DNA of 8,033 nucleotides from Methanobacteriota archaeon (GTDB taxonomy: Archaea > Thermoplasmatota > Poseidoniia > Poseidoniales > Poseidoniaceae), in NCBI GenBank assembly GCA_002707335.2, contig PAMN02000059.1, forward strand, positions 14,343 through 22,375. The letters are read 5' to 3'. Of the stretch, positions 1 through 5,316 are shown in pieces. The notes below the pieces were generated by a model. That model was given only the letters and a program-made list of their open reading frames with translations. It ran no database searches and was not told where the DNA came from. Each line of letters begins with the position of its first letter. Positions within the stretch are counted from its first letter, which is position 1. A program made the position numbers and the translations under genes.

Positions 1-647
1 TCAACAGGAGGGTGTGGAACTTTGCTTTGGTCGCGGTGTTTGAGTTCATCTGCACTGTAGAATGTACCATCGATTAGAGCAATGTCTACTTCAAAATGAT
101 TCAACCAAGCTCGCAAGTCATGACCTCTCAATGTTTCTTGCCATGTGTCGTGGTCTGGTAAGAACAGCAGGGTTTTCTTTGCCTTGATTAAATATGCATG
201 CATATCTGATAATTCCGAGCGATGTGGAACCTCTAATGCTTCTACAGTTACACCTGGAAACTGGATAAGAGCCGCGGTTCGAGGCAGAAATACACCATCT
301 GAAAGAAGCAGTGACCAGTGTGGTGTTTTTTCTATTAAATCGAGCATCTTTTTTGAACAGTGAAGCGGGACTGCTTTTGCGTTCATTGTTTCTTTACCAA
401 ACAAACCCAATCCATCAACGTGACCAAAGTGTGCGTGTGTCAGAAAAAGTGAATCGATATTTCCTACACCCCAAATTCGTAATTGATCACCTAATGCTCT
501 AGTGGCTTCAAACAGGTGATTTCCACCCTCTGCATCTGTCAAACCGATTGAAACGGGGTAGCGTTTTTCTAAGTCCAGACAACAATCACAACCAACTTGA
601 GGAACTCCCCCATCTTGAGCTGAGCCAAGTAGGGTAACGGTTACCAT
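1..647 (-). CDS. PqqB-like metallo-beta-lactamase-fold hydrolase, 3' end cut by window
   Basis: This is the N-terminal 215 residues of an MBL-fold metal-dependent hydrolase; no stop codon occurs before the window edge. The start is ATG at 647, with a GAGGA Shine-Dalgarno six bases upstream, which overlaps the stop of the preceding gene. Visible motifs: an opening LGSAQDGGVPQ followed by a GCDCC cysteine cluster (residues 19-23), the metal motif HAHFGH (71-76), PHR (141-143), LPDHD (163-167, the likely later Asp ligand), IDGTF (192-196), then HRD (204-206) and PHPP. The opening and the PHR/HRD/PHP blocks resemble the PqqB-like branch of the MBL superfamily. The usual Asp of HxHxDH is Gly75. 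Established: PqqB-like proteins are cytoplasmic hydrolases or oxidoreductases related to PQQ maturation. Inference: no other pqq gene is visible here, so a role in PQQ synthesis is not supported and the substrate is unknown. Probably co-transcribed with the surface-protein gene nine bases upstream. Confidence 0.85.
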   Translation of the reverse strand, partial: MVTVTLLGSAQDGGVPQVGCDCCLDLEKRYPVSIGLTDAEGGNHLFEATRALGDQLRIWGVGNIDSLFLTHAHFGHVDGLGLFGKETMNAKAVPLHCSKKMLDLIEKTPHWSLLLSDGVFLPRTAALIQFPGVTVEALEVPHRSELSDMHAYLIKAKKTLLFLPDHDTWQETLRGHDLRAWLNHFEVDIALIDGTFYSADELKHRDQSKVPHPPV

Positions 648-653
648 TTGAAA

Positions 654-658
654 TCCTC
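654..658 (-). promoter_or_regulatory. Shine-Dalgarno of the MBL-fold gene
   Basis: GAGGA on the minus strand lies six bases before the ATG at 647 and overlaps the TGA stop (657-659) of the upstream gene. This fixes the start codon and suggests translational coupling of the two genes. Confidence 0.6.
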
Positions 659-3600
659 AAATCTTCCTAACCCATTGTCTAGATGTTGGATCTCGCATGT
701 ACCATGCTCCACTAGCAGCAGGATATTCTAGCCATTCGTTTCCATCTGAACGCATGGTACCAACATCATACATAGTTGGTGCTAAAGGTGTTGGAGCAGC
801 CATAGGATTCCCTGGTAACTGATTAAGTTGAGGTGATTGTACTTGTGGGGAAACCATAGGTTGTTGGTATGTCATTTGAGTTGTTTGCTGATAAAGCCCT
901 TGATTGCTTTGCATGACCATCTCAGAGTTAGCAATTTGTTGTGTATTCCAATCTTTCTCATCTTCTTTTGCACTTAATCTAGAAAGAATGAGGCCGACTG
1001 CAAGTATGACTACAATTACACCAATTCCGATGCCGCCATATACCATCACCGAACTAGCGGCTTCTTCGATAATTTCCTCACAACCATTATCCTTGGAACC
1101 ATTTTCTGTTGAGACTCCTACAATTTCAGGACATAAGTCTCCATTTTTGCCATTTGGATTATCTCCAAATCCATCTCCGTCAGTGTCGTTAACTTGTGTT
1201 GGATCATTAGGGAAAACATCGATACTATCTGCCCAACCATCGTTATCACTGTCAACACAACCCAATATCCCTCCTTTGTATGAATACCCCTTTTCGTTTG
1301 GACACGAATCAGGCTCGTTTCCTAGAGGGTTATCTCCATACTGGTCACCGTCTGAGTTTTGCCATTGAGTAGGATCGATTGGATTCCAATCTGAACCTTT
1401 TTCTGGGTCACCCCATCCATCGCCATCGAAGTCTGGACAACCTTGTACATCTTCTGTAGAATTTCCTCGGAATAGTGGACATGCATCTTTACCATCGGCC
1501 ACTCCATCTAAATCTGAATCCAGATATTCATCTGCATCAAATGGGAAAGCGTCCATGAAATTCGCCCATCCATCACCGTCTGTATCAGGGCAACCGAAGA
1601 TGTCTTCTTTCCAAGATTCTCCATATTGAGCTGGACAAGCATCTTGATCTCTTGCAAATTGGATATACTCACCAGGCCAGGTAGAATCTCTGTCATACCA
1701 TGATAAATTTCCGTAGTTATCACCTAAACCATCTTCATCATAATCAGACCATTGTGTACTTTCTAACGGGAATGCATCTGCTCCATCTTCAGCAGTCCAA
1801 GAACTATCTGGAGAAGAATAGCCATCATTATCAGGGTCGGGACAACCATATCTATCGACTACAGAGGAACCTGGAATGTCGACACAAGCATCTGGATTAT
1901 ATCCGTCTTGATTGTCTCCAAATCCATCTCCATCTTGGTCGCTCCACTGTGTCTTTTCGTCAGGTAAATCGTCATCTTGGTCAGCCCAACCATCACCATC
2001 AGAATCAGGACAACCAATTGTACCTACCATGCTGGAATTTCCAAATGAATTAGGGCATGAATCATCAGTGTTAGCCCAACCGTCTTCGTCATTGTCAATG
2101 CAGCCTTTCAGACCCAGAGTAGAAGTACCTGCAACCTTGTTACAATCATCGGAAGAATCTGTGAAGTTATCACCATCATCATCGTTGTCTTCATCAGCAT
2201 CTCTGCATCCATCCTGATCAATGTCATTATCAGAATCGGAAGTCCACCAATTCCTAGGTGGCGCATAACTACTCAGACATCCATCATCTGCATCATCTAT
2301 ACCGTCATTGTCATCATCATTATCTTCGGTTGCATCTTTACAACCATCGTTATCGAAATCTGTCGTTGAATTACTTGTCCAGTTCCAGGCACCCCCTCGC
2401 GGACAATCATCCCCGGAGTTATCTGTGATTCCATCATTATCATCATCATAATCGCACTCATCACCATCGCCATCGAAATCGCTGTCTATTTGAAGTGGAT
2501 TGTTGGTATTAGGACAATTATCTGTTAGGTCGTTTACACCATCACTATCTGCATCTGCATTATTTGCTGGGTCAACAACCCAAACAAAAAGGTCGAGCCC
2601 AAACGTACTAGAGACTGACTTAGTGCCCTTATTTATTGCACCTTGGAATGAACCAAATGCTGAATAATTTCCTGTTGCATTTACCGCAACTCCTCCAAAC
2701 AAATCATCTGAAGAACCCCCGATGGTTTCTACCCAATCCCAATTACCAGAATTATCAATCTGAGCCATGAAATTATCTTGCCCGCCTGTTGAAGTAATGT
2801 ATTTTCCTCCAAAGGAGGTTGTACCCGAGTAGACACCTCCTACTACCAAATCTCCTGAATCGCTGGCTGCAATTGAGTAGCCCCATTCTGTAGCACTGCT
2901 CGAACCGACTGAAACAATCCAATCAAATCCAGTTTGAGGTGACATTTTGACAACGAATATATCCCCGTAATTACCAGAAGTCGAGACTGTTTTTTGACCA
3001 CCTAGGTTTATGGTGCCAACAAAGACTCCTGTCACATAAATATCTCCAGATGGGTCTATTGTCATTGATTCTGCGAGATTTACCTCACTCGTTCCACTCG
3101 GTATTGCTCTTAATGTGGACACTGCTGCTCCACCAGAGTTTAGAGTCCACTCCACTAATAGCGTATCTTGATTTGAAACTGCTTGATGACTGTTTCCACC
3201 ACCGCCATTGAAGGTTGCCGAGGTGAAAGCCATTTGCCAAACTTTGCCTGTTTTGTCAACTAAAACCTCGCCTGCGGATTCAGAACCTATACCTCCCGAG
3301 GAGACTGCCCAGTTTACAGCACCAGAAATTGGGTCAAGGCCTACTAAGTTGACATCCCTGTCTGTACTATTAATCAAGATCGAGTCAAAATTAGTCTCAC
3401 CTGAATTTGATCCAGAAGCAATAACGTTTCCACTCTGCAGGTCGATAGTAATTCCATTTACTTCACTCGTACCGTTGTTTAGAGAAGAATATCCAGTAGC
3501 CCATAACCAGTTGCCAGCATCATCGAATTTTGCAATGAATCCTTCCAAAACAAAAGCAGGAGATTGAATGCTATGAGGACCAAAAGACACTGTTCCCACA

Positions 3601-4022
3601 AAGCTTCCTCCAACGTAGTATTCACCTCCTTGTCCAGGTGCCAATGTTTCCAAGAAAATTAATCCACCAGATGCATCTGGTATGTCTGCCCATTGCCAAA
3701 CTCCATCATCTCCAATTTTTGCGATATACATGTCTGCCTCGTAATTATTGTTTAGCGGAGAATTTGCTGTCGCACTTATGGATGAGCCGAATTGCATACT
3801 ATTTCTTGTAGCTCCTGCTACAATCCAACCGTCAATTGTTGATTCAATGAATGAGGCATTAACGTGTCCACTATTGGATCCTGCATGCGTCAAAAACTGT
3901 GGTTCAGAATTAGCATTTTTTACGATAATATCTTTTTCTAGAATATTTTCATAATCTAAAGGCATCGTACTAAGTACTAACGAAAGAACAATCAAACCGG
4001 CTACAACGAACCTTCGGCTCAT
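657..4022 (-). CDS. Large type I surface protein: propeller, TSP3-like calcium-binding stalk, TM helix, WW-like tail
   Basis: A 1121-residue membrane-anchored exoprotein. Domains in order: N-terminal signal sequence (about 1-20; Arg3-Arg4, then a hydrophobic run); seven repeats of about 50-65 residues (about 62-485), each with a GxxxGTxxFG-like strand and a closing GxWxW-like strand, predicted to form a seven-bladed beta-propeller; an Asp/Asn-rich stalk (about 487-985) full of DxDxDG loops and CP pairs typical of thrombospondin type 3 repeats, which bind calcium; one membrane helix (about 992-1014) followed by basic/acidic residues; a Gln/Met/Pro-rich cytoplasmic tail; and a terminal WW-like motif (1093-1119). 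All 20 cysteines are in the stalk, none elsewhere. About a dozen N-x-S/T sequons occur in the ectodomain. The ATG at 4022 is the only start ahead of the signal sequence; AGGA is only two bases upstream, so its ribosome site is weak. The role is unproven; adhesion, particle attachment or surface sensing would fit. The family resembles secreted proteins of marine Thermoplasmatota. Confidence 0.88.
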   Translation of the reverse strand: MSRRFVVAGLIVLSLVLSTMPLDYENILEKDIIVKNANSEPQFLTHAGSNSGHVNASFIESTIDGWIVAGATRNSMQFGSSISATANSPLNNNYEADMYIAKIGDDGVWQWADIPDASGGLIFLETLAPGQGGEYYVGGSFVGTVSFGPHSIQSPAFVLEGFIAKFDDAGNWLWATGYSSLNNGTSEVNGITIDLQSGNVIASGSNSGETNFDSILINSTDRDVNLVGLDPISGAVNWAVSSGGIGSESAGEVLVDKTGKVWQMAFTSATFNGGGGNSHQAVSNQDTLLVEWTLNSGGAAVSTLRAIPSGTSEVNLAESMTIDPSGDIYVTGVFVGTINLGGQKTVSTSGNYGDIFVVKMSPQTGFDWIVSVGSSSATEWGYSIAASDSGDLVVGGVYSGTTSFGGKYITSTGGQDNFMAQIDNSGNWDWVETIGGSSDDLFGGVAVNATGNYSAFGSFQGAINKGTKSVSSTFGLDLFVWVVDPANNADADSDGVNDLTDNCPNTNNPLQIDSDFDGDGDECDYDDDNDGITDNSGDDCPRGGAWNWTSNSTTDFDNDGCKDATEDNDDDNDGIDDADDGCLSSYAPPRNWWTSDSDNDIDQDGCRDADEDNDDDGDNFTDSSDDCNKVAGTSTLGLKGCIDNDEDGWANTDDSCPNSFGNSSMVGTIGCPDSDGDGWADQDDDLPDEKTQWSDQDGDGFGDNQDGYNPDACVDIPGSSVVDRYGCPDPDNDGYSSPDSSWTAEDGADAFPLESTQWSDYDEDGLGDNYGNLSWYDRDSTWPGEYIQFARDQDACPAQYGESWKEDIFGCPDTDGDGWANFMDAFPFDADEYLDSDLDGVADGKDACPLFRGNSTEDVQGCPDFDGDGWGDPEKGSDWNPIDPTQWQNSDGDQYGDNPLGNEPDSCPNEKGYSYKGGILGCVDSDNDGWADSIDVFPNDPTQVNDTDGDGFGDNPNGKNGDLCPEIVGVSTENGSKDNGCEEIIEEAASSVMVYGGIGIGVIVVILAVGLILSRLSAKEDEKDWNTQQIANSEMVMQSNQGLYQQTTQMTYQQPMVSPQVQSPQLNQLPGNPMAAPTPLAPTMYDVGTMRSDGNEWLEYPAASGAWYMRDPTSRQWVRKI
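660..746 (-). other. WW-like motif at the cytoplasmic C-terminus (part of the 657-4022 gene)
   Basis: Residues 1093-1121 contain Trp1097, Trp1107-Tyr1108 and Trp1117, with Gly, Pro and a DPTSRQW segment between them. The outer tryptophans are 20 residues apart and a central aromatic pair sits midway, as in eukaryotic WW domains (usually 20-22 apart). The Pro that normally follows the second Trp is missing because the protein ends four residues later. By topology it lies in the cytoplasm, after the membrane helix. Seen: the spacing. Inferred: a small beta-sheet protein-binding module. Confidence 0.45.
1068..2564 (-). repeat. Tandem TSP3-like calcium-binding modules within the surface protein gene
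   Basis: This segment encodes residues 487-985. The first part has irregular DxDxDG/DNDDD repeats with cysteines at 503, 523, 540, 561, 582 and 606. It then becomes regular: seven Cys pairs (627/641, 656/671, 713/727, 796/811, 848/862, 907/922, 964/981) with 14, 15, 14, 15, 14, 15 and 17 residue spacing. Six of the seven are joined by a DxDxDGWAD...D.FP.D.TQW.D.D.DG.GDN-like linker. The DNA is correspondingly repetitive (many tccatc/atcacc-type words on the plus strand), so this part of an assembly could be collapsed or expanded. Confidence 0.85.
2568..3905 (-). repeat. Seven propeller-like repeats within the surface protein gene
   Basis: Residues about 40-485 contain seven diverged repeats. 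Representative cores are YYVGGSFVGTVSFG (135-148), IYVTGVFVGTINLG (328-341), LVVGGVYSGTTSFG (392-405) and YSAFGSFQGAINKG (453-466). Each is followed by a variable loop, a D.F.AK.D-like strand and a G.W.W strand. The count of seven matches a closed seven-bladed propeller. There are no cysteines in this part. Blades 3 and 4 are the most degenerate. The fold assignment is inferred from the pattern and was not modelled. Confidence 0.65.
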
Positions 4023-4059
4023 ATTCCTACGTGAGAATTCAAGATGATGAACTCTTTCA

Positions 4060-4944
4060 TCAGATGTTTAGATGGAGAGTATTGGTGAGTCCTTCAAGAA
4101 CCCACTTTTTCCCGTTAGTTTGAACGCCTGTGTGTCCAGGTATCAAAACGTTGTAATTTTCAACAAGGCATGATTCATCATCGAAATGCCACCAATGCAG
4201 CAGCTGACCCATTTCATCACCATGAGTTTTGCGTTCAGAGAGAACTTTAGAGAACTTGGGGTTTTCTAAAATGTCTAAATTTTCTTTATGGAGTAAAGGG
4301 GCTCTTTCCATTAATTCAAAATTATCAAGGAGGTGCAAACCTTTGCAATTTAGTACCCATTTCTCAATTTCCTCGGTCGCTGGACCCAAAAGTTTGCCTT
4401 TGACATTATGAATAACCCCTGGAATCAATACGGGAGTCGCATGAGCGATATTTAGGCCATATTCATCTAATATTGTGAAATCATTTTGTGGCCTAATTGC
4501 AAATGGCCCTTCGCCATGAAACAATTCGCTGGATTCGGCTTTTTCTACTATTTCCTCTTCGTCGAGAATCTGTATTTTTTCTTGTAGAATCGCTTGACCT
4601 ATGAACGAAGCTAGGTTTTCAGAGGTCCACAATACAATATTACGGTCATTTCTTGTAAACATCTGACTTGAATCAAAAGATATTTCCCGTTCTGAGATAA
4701 GTAAATGATTACCTCTCGGCGCATCCATTAACCAAGTTTCAAAACCTGCTAAATCCAATTTAGCAAGCCCACTTCCAGTTATCCATATTTCCATACCTTC
4801 TGTAAATCCAAATCTTATGTGATCGGGATGGATATCATACATTCGCCCTAACCAGGTAATCATACCTGCTGGAACTATTGGTTCAGATGACAAGTCTAAA
4901 TTTACATCAAGAAGTTTCAACAACTTGACCAAATCAATCGCCAT
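4060..4944 (-). CDS. Unrecognised soluble protein, 294 aa, downstream of rpl30e
   Basis: I do not recognise this protein. It has no signal peptide, membrane helix or known catalytic motif and should be cytoplasmic. Visible features: a Leu-rich N-terminus, a Trp-rich first half, an IVLWTSENLASFIGQAIL segment (103-120), a short acidic stretch (127-140), and the pentapeptide VLIPG twice (172-176 and 266-270), each followed by a Gly/Lys-rich turn and a KWVL element, which hints at an internal duplication. WWHFDD lies at 251-256. The start was chosen as ATG at 4944; an in-frame TTG directly upstream (4947) is less likely. A stop lies 11 codons further up. There is no good Shine-Dalgarno; instead a TATA-like element sits 26 bases upstream and a perfect palindrome covers the start. 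Occupying the site of nusA in many archaeal rpoA2-rpl30e operons, it could be transcribed with them or from its own promoter. Confidence 0.8.
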   Translation of the reverse strand: MAIDLVKLLKLLDVNLDLSSEPIVPAGMITWLGRMYDIHPDHIRFGFTEGMEIWITGSGLAKLDLAGFETWLMDAPRGNHLLISEREISFDSSQMFTRNDRNIVLWTSENLASFIGQAILQEKIQILDEEEIVEKAESSELFHGEGPFAIRPQNDFTILDEYGLNIAHATPVLIPGVIHNVKGKLLGPATEEIEKWVLNCKGLHLLDNFELMERAPLLHKENLDILENPKFSKVLSERKTHGDEMGQLLHWWHFDDESCLVENYNVLIPGHTGVQTNGKKWVLEGLTNTLHLNI

Positions 4945-4965
4945 CAAACCTGCTGGAGGTTTGAT
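4943..4965. repeat. Perfect 9-bp inverted repeat over the start of the unknown gene
   Basis: The arms ATCAAACCT (4943-4951) and AGGTTTGAT (4957-4965) are perfect complements around a five-base centre, GCTGG on the plus strand. On the minus-strand mRNA the 3' arm contains the first two bases of the ATG at 4944-4942. As DNA it is a 23-bp dyad of the size bound by dimeric helix-turn-helix regulators. No T-run follows, so it is a poor intrinsic terminator. Confidence 0.7.
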
Positions 4966-4979
4966 ATCTATAATTTCAC
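4966..4979 (-). promoter_or_regulatory. Candidate BRE/TATA promoter for the unknown gene
   Basis: The minus strand reads GTGAAATTATAGAT between the rpl30e stop and the next gene. GAAA resembles the archaeal BRE and TTATAG a TATA box. Its centre is about 26 bases from the ATG at 4944, the normal archaeal TATA-to-start distance if the transcript is leaderless. The weak Shine-Dalgarno of that gene agrees with a leaderless message. This is a match by eye in AT-rich sequence. Confidence 0.4.
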
Positions 4980-5275
4980 GCTAGGTTATTATCCAGAGAT
5001 AGTAAATCTGAGTCACCAGCATCAACAACCGTAATCGTTGACACACTGAATGGTTTACCAGATGCTGTACCTAATTCACGATTTACCACTAATGCTCTGT
5101 GAATTGTCACTTCAGGGTGTTTTGCAACAAGATTATCAACATAATCTTGAGGGCAGTTCGCTGCTAAAATCACACACTTTGCCTCGCCTTTTGCACATGC
5201 ATCGACTGCTTGTCTCTGTCCATACAAAAGTTTGCCAGTTGCGCTTGCTATCTTTAGTTGTCTACTCAAATCCAT
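4976..5275 (-). CDS. rpl30e: 50S ribosomal protein L30e
   Basis: A 99-residue archaeal/eukaryotic-type ribosomal protein of the L7Ae/L30e/S12e/Gadd45 RNA-binding fold, part of the large subunit. Family marks are TGKLLYGQRQAVDACAKG near the N-terminus, the AANCPQDY segment after the second strand (38-45), and the C-terminal ELGTASGKPFSVSTITVVDAG block with GDSDLL. The length is normal for the family. The start at 5275 is supported by GGAGG eight bases upstream; an ATG inside that gap opens only a few codons in another frame. Its position directly after rpoA2 is the classical archaeal arrangement, and it is most likely translated from the rpoB-rpoA1-rpoA2 transcript, 41 bases after the rpoA2 stop. 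Confidence 0.95.
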   Translation of the reverse strand: MDLSRQLKIASATGKLLYGQRQAVDACAKGEAKCVILAANCPQDYVDNLVAKHPEVTIHRALVVNRELGTASGKPFSVSTITVVDAGDSDLLSLDNNLA

Positions 5276-5282
5276 TTTTCAT

Positions 5283-5289
5283 TCCTCCA
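5283..5289 (-). promoter_or_regulatory. Shine-Dalgarno of rpl30e
   Basis: TGGAGGA on the minus strand has its GGAGG core eight bases before the ATG at 5275. It decides between this ATG and the overlapping earlier ATG, which runs into a stop after six codons. Confidence 0.75.
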
Positions 5290-5316
5290 CAATATTGCTT
5301 CTCAATGTTATCCAAA

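Noticed and set aside
145..502. Plus-strand open frames in the first 500 bases
   Set aside because: The minus strand here encodes a continuous MBL-fold protein with metal motifs, so the plus-strand frames are shadows.
904..2217. Plus-strand open frames opposite the surface-protein stalk
   Set aside because: They are antisense shadows of the repetitive Asp-rich codons: Ser/Pro/His-rich translations with no domain features and no ribosome site.
1068..2564. Repeats as a CRISPR array or minisatellite
   Set aside because: The periodicity is in protein-coding modules in one continuous frame with variable lengths; there are no identical direct repeats with unique spacers.
4060..4944. Restriction-endonuclease-like domain in the unknown protein, based on the IVLW...FIGQAIL segment
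   Set aside because: The resemblance is to one short hydrophobic segment only; no PD-(D/E)xK catalytic residues could be placed.
4943..4965. Inverted repeat as a transcription terminator after rpl30e
   Set aside because: No T-run follows the stem on the minus strand, and the stem overlaps the next gene's start codon, so regulation of that start is the better reading.
4943..4975. Kink-turn RNA for autoregulation by L30e
   Set aside because: The yeast L30e precedent made this worth testing, but the hairpin has a plain five-base loop and no internal GA/AG tandem pairs.
5290..5297. CAATATTG palindrome before rpl30e
   Set aside because: An eight-base self-complementary word in AT-rich sequence is expected by chance, and rpl30e has a good Shine-Dalgarno consistent with operon read-through.
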